DNA of 6,496 nucleotides from Litorisediminicola beolgyonensis (GCF_042679605.1 NZ_JBHTMU010000072.1:1-6496), one strand, 5' to 3'; shown: positions 1 through 5,517, numbered from the stretch's first letter. Notes: generated by a model not told the origin, from the sequence alone. Translations and numbers: made by a program.

Positions 1-1
1 G

Positions 2-373
2 CCCGGAGCGCGCGCCTTTCTCGCCGTGGGGCGCGCGTCGCTGCCGGAGTTTCGCGGACTGCGCGGGCCGATCCATCTGCGCATGATGGAGACGCCGCGC
101 CGCAAGCCCGCGCTCTCGCGCGTCCGGCCAGTGCCGGGGGCCGGGCCGTTCGATGCGCGCGGCGAAGAGCGGCTCTTCCGTCGCCTCGGCATCGACTGGC
201 TGGTCCTGCGCAATGCCGGAGGCCCCGGAAGCTGGCCCAAGCTCGAGGCCGCGCGGCGCATGGGGCTGCCGGTGGCGATGGTCGACCGCCCGCGCCGCCC
301 CGAAGGGCCGCGTGTCGAAACCGTTGAGGAGGCGCTGCGATGGCTGACCCTGCTGACCCTGTCGGACGTCTGA
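2..373 (+). CDS. cobK: Precorrin-6A reductase, C-terminal part (5' end outside window)
   Basis: This is the last 123 residues of a cobalamin-biosynthesis reductase, which reduces the precorrin-6A macrocycle with NAD(P)H in the cytoplasm. The frame is open from the window edge, so the start is missing; the family is usually about 250 residues, so about half is present. Family-like signs are the opening RAFLAVGRASLPEF (the 'hFLTxGRxxLxxF' block), then PFDARGEERLFRRLGIDWLV. After that comes LRNAGGPGSWPKLEAAR followed by MGLPVAMVDRP, matching the 'vtKnSGG..KLeAAR.LglPVvmv.RP' signature of CobK/CbiJ. The usual Lys of 'KNSGG' reads Arg here. It overlaps the following glycosylase gene by 34 bases, so the two are probably co-transcribed. 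The rest of a cob cluster is expected upstream but is not visible. The family call is firm; CobK versus CbiJ (the cobalt-substrate version) cannot be decided from this fragment, and CobK is preferred because this bacterial group mostly uses the aerobic route. Confidence 0.9.
   Translation, partial: PGARAFLAVGRASLPEFRGLRGPIHLRMMETPRRKPALSRVRPVPGAGPFDARGEERLFRRLGIDWLVLRNAGGPGSWPKLEAARRMGLPVAMVDRPRRPEGPRVETVEEALRWLTLLTLSDV
326..332 (+). promoter_or_regulatory. Shine-Dalgarno site for the DNA glycosylase
   Basis: GAGGAGG lies 7 bases before the ATG at 340, inside the end of cobK. It is a near-ideal ribosome binding site and supports starting the glycosylase at 340, giving the 34-base overlap. 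Confidence 0.8.
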
Positions 374-987
374 TCGAAACCCCGGCCTGCGTCGCCGAAG
401 GCGCCGAGTGGCTGGCGCGCGCCGAGCCGCGCTTCGCGCATGCGCTCGACGCCACCGGCCCGCTGTCGCTGCGCCGCTCGCCCGACGGGTTCGGCCAGCT
501 TCTGAACGCCATCGTCAGCCAGCAGGTCTCGGTCGCCTCGGCGCGCGCCATACGCGCCCGGCTGGAAGAGGCGGGCTTCGTCACCGAAGACGCGATCCGC
601 GCCGTGACCGAGGAGGACCTCCGCGCCGTCGGTCTCTCGCGCCAGAAGGCGCGCTATGCCCGCGCGCTGGCCGAGGCGCAAATCGACTACGCCGCGCTTC
701 GCACCGCGCCCACGTCCCGGGTGGTCGAGACGCTGACCTGCGTCACCGGCATCGGCGTCTGGACCGCCGAGATCTACGCGATGTTCTCGCTCGGGCGCGC
801 CGATGTCTTTGCGCCGGGCGATCTCGCCTTGCAGGAATCTGCCCGTCTTTTGTTCGACTTGCCCGAGCGACCGCGCGAAAAGGCGCTGCGCGCGATGGCC
901 GAGGCCTGGTCGCCCTGGCGCGCGGTTGCGGCGCGCGCGCTCTGGGCCTACTACCACGTGGCCAAGGACAGGGAGGGCATCGCATGA
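340..987 (+). CDS. DNA-3-methyladenine glycosylase II, HhH-GPD family (AlkA-like, short form)
   Basis: A 215-residue base-excision-repair enzyme, predicted to cut alkylated purines such as 3-methyladenine from DNA. The HhH-GPD fold covers about residues 50-205. Near its start is LLNAIVSQQVSVASA (54-68), the family's 'I..QQvS...A' helix. The helix-hairpin-helix is LTCVTGIGVWTAEIYAMF (132-149), with the TGIGVWTA core. The catalytic Asp is D161 in FAPGDLALQ. It lacks the extra N-terminal domain of E. coli AlkA (about 280 residues) and has no Cys cluster for an iron-sulphur centre, so it is not an EndoIII/MutY type. The start at 340 has a strong ribosome binding site. Its TGA overlaps the ATG of the next gene (ATGA, 984-987), indicating translational coupling. 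I leave the symbol blank because the architecture differs from E. coli AlkA. The family is near certain; the exact lesion range is inferred. Confidence 0.93.
   Translation: MADPADPVGRLIETPACVAEGAEWLARAEPRFAHALDATGPLSLRRSPDGFGQLLNAIVSQQVSVASARAIRARLEEAGFVTEDAIRAVTEEDLRAVGLSRQKARYARALAEAQIDYAALRTAPTSRVVETLTCVTGIGVWTAEIYAMFSLGRADVFAPGDLALQESARLLFDLPERPREKALRAMAEAWSPWRAVAARALWAYYHVAKDREGIA
344..361 (+). repeat. Perfect 9-bp tandem duplication in the cobK/glycosylase overlap
   Basis: CTGACCCTG occurs twice back to back at 344-352 and 353-361. It is read in two frames: as LTLLTL near the end of CobK and as ADPADP near the start of the glycosylase. Being a multiple of three, it keeps both frames intact. 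Confidence 0.85.
971..977 (+). promoter_or_regulatory. Shine-Dalgarno site for the esterase
   Basis: GGGAGGG lies 6 bases before the ATG at 984, within the last codons of the glycosylase. It fixes the esterase start at 984 instead of a start much further upstream in the same open frame. Confidence 0.75.
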
Positions 988-1649
988 CGCGCGTATTGCA
1001 AGCAGGACGGAAGGAACCGCTCTCGGGCGAGACGCGGTCGGTGGTGGTGTTCCTGCACGGCTACGGCGCCAATGGCGCCGATCTCCTGGGCCTCGCCGAT
1101 CCCCTGGGCGAGCATCTGCCCGACACGCTCTTCGTCGCGCCCGATGCGCCCGAGGCCTGCGCCGGTGCGCCCTTCGGCTTCCAGTGGTTCCCGATCCCCT
1201 GGATCGACGGATCGAGCCAGGAAGAGGCCGAGGCCGGGCTCCTGAAAGCCGCCGACGACCTCAACGCCTTTCTCGATGCGCTGATGGTGGACGAGGATGT
1301 GCTGCCCGAGCAGGTCGTGCTCTTCGGCTTCAGCCAGGGCACGATGATGAGCCTGCATGTCGCGCCCCGGCGCGAGGACGAGGTTGCCGGGATCGTCGCG
1401 TTCTCCGGGCGTCTCCTGCAGCCGGAATTGCTCGAGGACCAGGCGGTGAGCCGTCCTCCGGTGCTCTTGGTCCATGGCGACATGGACGACGTGGTGCCGC
1501 CGCAATCGCTGCCCGAGGCCGCCGAGGCGCTGCAGAAGGCCGGATGGAAGGAAGTCTATGCGCATGTCATGAAGGGCACCGCGCATGGGATCGCGCCGGA
1601 CGGGCTCTCGGTGGCGCTCGCCTTCATGCGCGACAAGTGCGGTCTCTGA
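984..1649 (+). CDS. Alpha/beta hydrolase, phospholipase/carboxylesterase family
   Basis: A 221-residue soluble serine hydrolase of the phospholipase/carboxylesterase (Abhydrolase_2, YpfH/acyl-protein thioesterase-like) family, which cleaves carboxyl- or thioesters; the substrate cannot be told from sequence. The full catalytic set is visible: the oxyanion-hole loop FLHGYGANGADL (23-34), the nucleophile S117 in GFSQG (115-119), the acid D168 in HGDMDDVVP (164-172), and H201 in GTAHGI (198-203). PDAPE (53-57) and FQWFP (66-70) are further family blocks. Length is normal and there is no signal peptide or membrane segment, so it should be cytoplasmic. The open frame extends far upstream as a shadow of the glycosylase. 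The ATG at 984 is chosen because it follows GGGAGGG and overlaps the glycosylase stop (ATGA). The coupling suggests shared expression, not necessarily a shared pathway. Confidence 0.92.
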   Translation: MTRVLQAGRKEPLSGETRSVVVFLHGYGANGADLLGLADPLGEHLPDTLFVAPDAPEACAGAPFGFQWFPIPWIDGSSQEEAEAGLLKAADDLNAFLDALMVDEDVLPEQVVLFGFSQGTMMSLHVAPRREDEVAGIVAFSGRLLQPELLEDQAVSRPPVLLVHGDMDDVVPPQSLPEAAEALQKAGWKEVYAHVMKGTAHGIAPDGLSVALAFMRDKCGL

Positions 1650-1697
1650 CCCGCGTCACGCCTACGTCATGTGCAGACCGTATCCCGGACCTGACCG

Positions 1698-1709
1698 CGC
1701 CATATGGCG
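1698..1709. repeat. 12-bp perfect palindrome upstream of the HNH promoter
   Basis: CGCCATATGGCG is perfectly self-complementary, and two more C/G pairs fit outside one mismatched position on each side (1695-1712). It ends 4 bases before the proposed -35 box at 1714, so it could be an upstream regulator site. No T-run follows, so it is not a typical terminator for the esterase gene. Function is unproven. Confidence 0.45.
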
Positions 1710-1713
1710 GGGG

Positions 1714-1741
1714 TTGTCAGGTTGCGCCCCCGATATATAGT
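1714..1741 (+). promoter_or_regulatory. Putative sigma-70-type promoter of the HNH gene
   Basis: TTGTCA (1714-1719) and TATAGT (1736-1741) are separated by 16 bases, in a locally AT-rich patch (GATATATAG) of otherwise GC-rich DNA. Transcription would start near 1748, leaving a leader of about 65 bases before the ATG at 1814. This is the clearest promoter-like match I found in the window, but it is judged by eye only. Confidence 0.5.
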
Positions 1742-1753
1742 GGTGGTAGCTGG

Positions 1754-1769
1754 GGCGGGATGTCCCGCT
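1754..1769. repeat. Inverted repeat in the HNH gene leader
   Basis: GCGGGA-TG-TCCCGC (1755-1768) is a perfect 6-bp inverted repeat around a 2-base centre, extendable by one G-T pair. It lies just after the proposed transcription start, where an operator would block transcription. The 2-base loop is too tight for a full RNA hairpin, so a dimeric-protein site is the better guess. It also covers an alternative in-frame ATG at 1760. Confidence 0.4.
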
Positions 1770-1813
1770 CTGGTGCTTGGTTTCGGGCAGACAGGGCGGG
1801 GAACGAGTCCCAG

Positions 1814-2398
1814 ATGGATTGCGATTTCAGAACCAGTTTCGTGCGCGAGCCGGGGGCGCTCAGGCAGCACCCGGCGCTCGTGCTCAACGCGGACTACCGT
1901 CCGCTCTCCTACTATCCTTTGAGCCTCTGGCCTTGGCAGGATGCGGTGAAGGCCGCGTTCCTCGATCGGGTCGATATCATCGCGGAATATGACGAGGTGG
2001 TCAGAAGCCCGTCGATGAGCCTCAAAATCCCGTCGGTCGTGGTGCTCAAGGATTACGTCAAGCCGTTGAAACGGGTGGCGTTCACGCGCTTCAACCTGTT
2101 CCTCAGGGACGAATTCCGCTGCCAGTATTGCGGCACCAAGCGCGAACTGACTTTCGACCATGTCGTGCCCCGCGCCGCGGGCGGCATCACATCGTGGGAG
2201 AACGTGGTCGCGGCCTGTGCGCCCTGCAACCTCAAGAAGGGCTCCAAGTCCCTGAAGCAGGTCGGCTTCGCGCTCCGCAGACCACCCCGCCAGCCGGGCG
2301 CGGAGGAGCTCCGCAACATGGGCCGGAAATTCCCGCCGAACCACTTGCACGACAGCTGGATCGACTTCCTCTACTGGGATGCGGAGCTCGAGGCCTAA
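1814..2398 (+). CDS. HNH endonuclease family protein
   Basis: A 194-residue protein whose C-terminal half is a zinc-stabilised HNH nuclease domain (about residues 98-145). The zinc Cys pairs are CQYC (103-106) and CAPC (135-138). The catalytic region is FDHVVPRAAGG (114-124), with D115-H116, followed by the Asn in SWENVVAAC (127-135). The N-terminal half carries the block LVLNADYRPLSYYPLSLWPW (22-41), which I recall as typical of a stand-alone, chromosomally conserved HNH family in alphaproteobacteria; its target is not known to me. The C-terminus FPPNHLHDSWIDFLYWDAE also looks strongly constrained. The ATG at 1814 (MDCDFR) is chosen from the resemblance to homologues I recall. An in-frame ATG at 1760 would add 18 residues of low-complexity type, and 1814 itself lacks a strong ribosome binding site. 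No homing-intron, toxin or phage context is visible, so a housekeeping DNA-processing role is likelier than a mobile one. Confidence 0.88.
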   Translation: MDCDFRTSFVREPGALRQHPALVLNADYRPLSYYPLSLWPWQDAVKAAFLDRVDIIAEYDEVVRSPSMSLKIPSVVVLKDYVKPLKRVAFTRFNLFLRDEFRCQYCGTKRELTFDHVVPRAAGGITSWENVVAACAPCNLKKGSKSLKQVGFALRRPPRQPGAEELRNMGRKFPPNHLHDSWIDFLYWDAELEA

Positions 2399-2434
2399 AG
2401 CGGTCCTCGCGCACAAGACTGCGCGACGCCTATC

Positions 2435-2475
2435 AGCGCGAGGCCTGAAGGCTGCCCGCGCTTTGGCTTTTTCGG
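2435..2475 (+). terminator. Possible intrinsic terminator after the HNH gene
   Basis: AGCGCG (2435-2440) pairs with CGCGCT (2457-2462), and inside it GCC-TGAA-GGC (2443-2452) can form a capped inner stem. TTTGGCTTTTT follows. It lies 37 bases after the HNH stop. The stem has internal bulges and the T-run is broken, so confidence is moderate. Confidence 0.45.
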
Positions 2476-2585
2476 CGCGCCGCTTTTGCGGACTTTCGTT
2501 GGAACGTCGCGGACCAACGTGGCTCGACCGCGCATGCAGGCCAAAATCGTTATCCGTGCTCTCCGCGGCTCTCGTCGAAGATCGC

Positions 2586-2617
2586 AAAAGCAAAACCCGC
2601 CGCGACTGCGACGGGTT
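2586..2617 (-). terminator. Intrinsic terminator of the M23 peptidase-bactofilin operon
   Basis: Read on the minus strand, AACCCGTCGC-AGTC-GCGGCGGGTT forms a 10-bp stem with one U-G wobble and a 4-base loop, running straight into TTTTGCTTTT. It begins about 30 bases after the bactofilin stop at 2648. On the plus strand the wobble becomes a C/A mismatch and no T-run follows, so it acts in one direction only. The remaining 249 bases between the HNH and bactofilin genes show no gene. Confidence 0.75.
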
Positions 2618-2647
2618 CAGAAATGCTGTCGAAAGACCGGGGAGGTC

Positions 2648-3133
2648 TTAGCCCTGGCCGCCGCCCTGCTGGGGCGCGGTCTTGCTCTTGCCGGAGAGCG
2701 GATCGTCCTGGCGCTGGACCGAGCCTTCGAAATGGGCGCCGGATTCGATCGCGATCGTCTTGTGAATGATGTCGCCCTCGACACGCGCGGTGGCGGTCAG
2801 GCGCACCTTGAGGCCGCGCACGCGTCCGACGATGCGACCGTTCACGACGACGTCGTCGGCGACCACTTCACCCTTGATCGTGGCGCTCTCGCCGACGGTC
2901 AGGAGATGGGCGCGGATGTCGCCCTCGACGGTGCCTTCGACTTGGATGTCGCCGGTGGTCTTGAGATTGCCGGTGATGTGCAGATCGCTGGACAGAACCG
3001 ATGCGGCAGGCTTGGCCTTGGGTGCGGTCGGTTTGAAATCGGACTGCGCGGCGGGGCGGGGCGTCTCGGGCGCGGCCGGTTTTGCGTCGTCGGGCTTGGG
3101 CGCCGGATCGTTGATCTTGCTCTTAGAAAACAT
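2648..3133 (-). CDS. Bactofilin (polymer-forming cytoskeletal protein)
   Basis: A 161-residue bactofilin (DUF583 family). These proteins polymerise without nucleotides into membrane-associated filaments that position cell-wall enzymes. The core beta-helix spans about residues 46-140, visible as short repeats with alternating hydrophobic residues and Gly turns: LHITGNLKTTGDIQVEGTV (51-69), GDIRA, LLTVGESATIKGEVVADDVVV, NGRIVGRV, LKVRLTATARVEGDIIHKTI. The N-terminus MFSKSK resembles the short membrane-targeting peptide of bactofilins such as Caulobacter BacA. It is followed by a disordered Pro/Ala/Lys-rich linker (about 8-45), and the tail (about 141-161) is Gly/Gln-rich. Length and layout are normal for the family. 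Its ATG lies 11 bases inside the end of the M23 peptidase gene, with only a weak AAGG before it, so translation is probably coupled. Together they suggest a scaffold plus its wall hydrolase. Confidence 0.95.
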   Translation of the reverse strand: MFSKSKINDPAPKPDDAKPAAPETPRPAAQSDFKPTAPKAKPAASVLSSDLHITGNLKTTGDIQVEGTVEGDIRAHLLTVGESATIKGEVVADDVVVNGRIVGRVRGLKVRLTATARVEGDIIHKTIAIESGAHFEGSVQRQDDPLSGKSKTAPQQGGGQG

Positions 3134-4433
3134 CGTTCGCAGCCTTGATGTAGGTCATGGGGTTCACGGCTTCACCGCCAACACGGACCTCGTAGTGGAG
3201 GTGCGTGCCGGTCGACCGTCCGGTGTTTCCCATATCACCGATGCGATCCCCGCGCGAGACCCTTTGACCGACGTTCACGCGGATTCTGGAGAGATGCGCG
3301 TAGCGGGTTTCGATGCCGAACTCGTGCTGGATCTTGATCAGACGACCGTAGCCGGACTGCCAGCCTGCGTGGATCACGACGCCATCGGCGGTCGAGTAGA
3401 TCGGCGTGCCATGCGGCGCGGCAAAATCGGTGCCGGCGTGGAGACGGCCCCAACGGTAGCCGAAGCCCGAGGTGAAGCGGAACGGATCCTTGAGCGGGCT
3501 GGCGAAAGGCGCCTTCTGGGCGGCGATCCGGTAAAGGTTCAGCCGGTCCATTTGCTTGAGGATGGTGTTGGCGCGGCGCGCATCGGGACCGAGATCCTCG
3601 CCCTTGGTCGAGAAGGAGAGCGGCGTGAGCGGGCCACCCTGGCCGGAATAGCCGCGACGGACCTTGTCCAGCAGGCTCTCGGGGTTCATGCCCGCGGCTT
3701 CGAACATCTTGTCGAGCGGCTCGACCGAGACGGTCATGGCCTCTTCGAGCTGGCGGAAGATCAGGTCGTTCTTCTCTTCCATCAGCCGGATTTCGGTTTC
3801 CATCTCGTCGGCGCGGATCAGGGCGTCCTGCGCGTCGGCGACGACCTGGTCGCGCTCGGCGGCGGTCTTGGCGAGCGCGTCGGAAAGGAAGGTGAGCGTG
3901 CTGTCGGCGGCGGCCGTGTCGGCGCCCGGGGTCTCGCCGGCCTCAATCTGCTCGCGCAGCGCCGCGAACTGGTCGCGGAAGGTCTCGCGCTCCTTCATCG
4001 TGGTGCCGAGGGTGGACTGGACCACGTCGAGCGCGGTCTCGAGCTCACGGCGGCGGGTCTCGCTCTCGAGCAGTTCGGACTGCATCGAGGAGACCTGCTC
4101 GAGCGCGGTCGAGAAGCGTTCCTGGGCCGCGAGCGCCTCCTGGGTGCGGAGGTCACGCTCGGCGGAGAGATCGTTCAGGCGTTGCTGGTAGGTGATCTGG
4201 TCGCGAAGCGCCTGGTCGCGGAAGCTTCCGGCACCGATCGTGTCCATCAAGAGGACGGCGGTGGCGATGATCGACCAGCCTATGACCGCGGAGCCGGTGA
4301 AAAAGGCGATGGCCTGCGTTTCGGGTTTGAGGCGGATGAAGCGTGTGTCGCTCTCGGATCGAAGGAAAAGTCGGCGTTCCGGAAAATACTTCTCCAAAAA
4401 CGCGTGGGTCTTGATCGCGAAGCGCGTTCTCAC
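3123..4433 (-). CDS. Membrane-anchored coiled-coil M23 peptidoglycan endopeptidase
   Basis: A 436-residue LytM-type metallopeptidase predicted to cut peptide cross-links of peptidoglycan in the periplasm. In order: a basic cytoplasmic tail (1-40), one membrane helix (about 41-63, AIAFFTGSAVIGWSIIATAV), periplasmic coiled coils (about 71-165 and 185-233, rich in Glu/Arg/Gln heptads), a linker, and the M23 domain (about 315-430). The zinc and catalytic residues are complete: H332 and D336 in HAGTD, H380 in YAHLS, H411 and H413 in HLHYE. It is therefore likely active, unlike degenerate EnvC-type relatives. The open frame reaches back to an ATG at 4622, but the extra 63 residues are Pro/Cys-rich and implausible. 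I choose the GTG at 4433 because GAGGGA (4446-4441) sits 7 bases before it. It heads an operon with bactofilin, overlapping it by 11 bases. The layout matches bactofilin-partner endopeptidases such as LmdC of Hyphomonas, whose cytoplasmic tail binds the bactofilin. Confidence 0.92.
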   Translation of the reverse strand: MRTRFAIKTHAFLEKYFPERRLFLRSESDTRFIRLKPETQAIAFFTGSAVIGWSIIATAVLLMDTIGAGSFRDQALRDQITYQQRLNDLSAERDLRTQEALAAQERFSTALEQVSSMQSELLESETRRRELETALDVVQSTLGTTMKERETFRDQFAALREQIEAGETPGADTAAADSTLTFLSDALAKTAAERDQVVADAQDALIRADEMETEIRLMEEKNDLIFRQLEEAMTVSVEPLDKMFEAAGMNPESLLDKVRRGYSGQGGPLTPLSFSTKGEDLGPDARRANTILKQMDRLNLYRIAAQKAPFASPLKDPFRFTSGFGYRWGRLHAGTDFAAPHGTPIYSTADGVVIHAGWQSGYGRLIKIQHEFGIETRYAHLSRIRVNVGQRVSRGDRIGDMGNTGRSTGTHLHYEVRVGGEAVNPMTYIKAANDVF

Positions 4434-4440
4434 AGGTTCA

Positions 4441-4446
4441 TCCCTC
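4441..4446 (-). promoter_or_regulatory. Shine-Dalgarno site deciding the M23 peptidase start
   Basis: Minus-strand GAGGGA is spaced 7 bases from the GTG at 4433. It supports the short form of the protein over the longest open frame starting at 4622. Confidence 0.7.
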
Positions 4447-4483
4447 GTTCCCGTCCCAACAAACGGAGCTCTGGCGTCCCCAA

Positions 4484-4502
4484 CCGGCTCCTTGGGAACC
4501 GG
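4484..4502. repeat. Inverted repeat upstream of the M23 peptidase
   Basis: CCGGCTCC-TTG-GGAACCGG pairs at 7 of 8 positions around a 3-base centre. It lies at the expected transcription start of the minus-strand promoter proposed at 4504-4533, so it could be an operator or a 5' RNA hairpin. No function is shown by the sequence. Confidence 0.35.
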
Positions 4503-4503
4503 A

Positions 4504-4533
4504 GTTAGACAAGCCGCGTGACGATCGCAACAA
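4504..4533 (-). promoter_or_regulatory. Weak candidate promoter for the M23-bactofilin operon
   Basis: On the minus strand, TTGTTG (4533-4528) and TCTAAC (4509-4504) are 18 bases apart. Both boxes match the consensus only partly. It lies about 70 bases before the GTG start, inside the 202-base gap after the DUF455 gene; the AT-rich AAATTTGTTG stretch there is unusual for this DNA. Confidence 0.3.
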
Positions 4534-4582
4534 ATTTGCCCGCAGAGGCCCGGTTTGGGCGCCGGATCGCCGGGTTCCGGCG

Positions 4583-4604
4583 AAAATCCGCCGATGTCAG
4601 GCGG
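4583..4604 (-). terminator. Weak candidate terminator after the DUF455 gene
   Basis: On the minus strand CCGCC-TGACATC-GGCGG is followed by ATTTT. It starts about 30 bases after the DUF455 stop. The stem is only 5 bp and the T-run only four, so it may be inefficient or chance. If real, it separates the DUF455 gene from the M23 operon. Confidence 0.3.
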
Positions 4605-4635
4605 TTCCGGGGCAGGTTTCACATCCGAACGGGTA

Positions 4636-5442
4636 TCAGCCCTCTACGAGCGGCCAGTAGAAATCGGGGTGCAGACCGGCCTCGGCGCGCTTTTCGGCAT
4701 TGAAAGGCGGCTTCAGGCGACCCGGGAAATAGCGGCGGACAAGCGCGTGGAAGGTGGGCTCGGGATCGGCCCCGTCGCGTCCGCAGAGGAAGTGAAACCA
4801 TTTCGAGCCATAGGCGACATGGCCGACCTCTTCGGCATAGATCGTCTCGAGCGCGGCGACGGCGCTGGTGGCCCCGGCCTTGCGGAAGACGTCGATCATG
4901 CCCGGGGTCACGTCGAGCCCGCGCGCCTCGAGAACCATCGGCACCACCGCGAGCCGTCCCATCAGGTCGTCCGCGGTATCGCGCGCCGCGCGCCACATGC
5001 CCGAATGGGCCGGAAGCGCGCCGTAAAAGCTGCCTGCCTCTTCGAGGCAGTCGCACATAAGGTTGAAATGCTTGGATTCCTCGTCCGCGGCCTTCACCCA
5101 GTCGTCGTAGAAGCCCAAGGGCATCGGGACATGGGCGAAGCGCGGGATGATGTCCCAATGCAGGTCGACGGCGTTCAACTCGATATGGGCGACCGCGTGC
5201 AAAAGCGCGATGCGGCCCTGGGGGCTGCCGGGCTTGCGCTTGGGCACGTCGCGCGGATCGAGAAGCTCGGGGCGCTCCGGGCGCGCGGGATCGAGCGGAG
5301 GCTCGGCCGCGCCGATCTCAAGCGGCGTGCCCGCGGCGCGCGCCTCGGTCCAGGAGCGGGCGTAGTCGCGGGATTTACGGGTTTTCTCGCGGCCATCGGC
5401 TGTTCTCAGCACGTCGACCGCCATCTCGCAGAGGCTCATCAT
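4636..5442 (-). CDS. DUF455 family ferritin-like protein
   Basis: A 268-residue protein of the DUF455 family, which has a ferritin-like four-helix fold related to MiaE-type di-iron enzymes; its reaction is unknown to me. The putative di-metal ligands are all present and evenly spaced: E88 in HIELNAVDL (86-94), E122 and H125 in EESKHF (121-126), E172 in VLEARGLD (170-177), and E205 and H208 in EEVGHVAYG (204-212). These ExxH pairs on paired helices are the hallmark of oxygen- or peroxide-reactive di-iron sites. No signal peptide or membrane helix is seen, so it is probably cytoplasmic. The start is ATG at 5442 or the adjacent ATG at 5439; neither has a strong ribosome binding site. It lies 75 bases downstream of the peroxiredoxin gene in the same direction, so they could share a transcript. 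An oxidative-stress or hydroxylase role is inference only. Confidence 0.88.
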   Translation of the reverse strand: MMSLCEMAVDVLRTADGREKTRKSRDYARSWTEARAAGTPLEIGAAEPPLDPARPERPELLDPRDVPKRKPGSPQGRIALLHAVAHIELNAVDLHWDIIPRFAHVPMPLGFYDDWVKAADEESKHFNLMCDCLEEAGSFYGALPAHSGMWRAARDTADDLMGRLAVVPMVLEARGLDVTPGMIDVFRKAGATSAVAALETIYAEEVGHVAYGSKWFHFLCGRDGADPEPTFHALVRRYFPGRLKPPFNAEKRAEAGLHPDFYWPLVEG

Positions 5443-5478
5443 GCGGCGATCTCTACCGCGAGGGGCGCGCGGAGGCGA

Positions 5479-5494
5479 GGGGCGGCAGAGCCCC
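5479..5494. repeat. GC-rich hairpin between the peroxiredoxin and DUF455 genes
   Basis: GGGGC-GGCAGA-GCCCC can pair as a 5-bp stem, and an overlapping GGCGG/CCGCC pairing is also possible. No T-run follows on the minus strand, so it is not a standard terminator. It could slow transcription or protect mRNA ends within an operon, but may be chance in GC-rich DNA. Confidence 0.3.
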
Positions 5495-5517
5495 GCCGCC
5501 CACGCGCGCCATCGCGG

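Noticed and set aside
408..983. Upstream extension of the esterase frame through the glycosylase gene
   Set aside because: The translation is Arg/Ala-rich nonsense overlapping the glycosylase; the esterase starts at 984 with its own ribosome binding site.
803..1813. Upstream extension of the HNH frame through the esterase gene
   Set aside because: It is a shadow of the esterase in another frame; homologous sequence begins at MDCDFR (1814).
1760..1813. Alternative HNH start at the ATG at 1760
   Set aside because: It adds 18 residues with no family resemblance and lies inside the inverted repeat close to the predicted transcript start; it is not fully excluded because 1814 lacks a strong ribosome binding site.
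1667..2593. Minus-strand open frame of 308 codons opposite the HNH gene
   Set aside because: It lies fully antisense to a gene with complete HNH motifs and has no recognisable domain.
2399..2647. Possible tRNA or small RNA in the convergent gap
   Set aside because: No cloverleaf arms or T-loop GTTCGA-type sequence could be assembled; the hairpins there are better read as terminators.
2766..4508. Plus-strand open frame of 580 codons opposite bactofilin and the M23 peptidase
   Set aside because: It is antisense to two clearly recognised genes, has a low-complexity Arg/Ala/Gly/Val composition with no domain, and results from the GC-rich codon bias that removes stops from the opposite strand.
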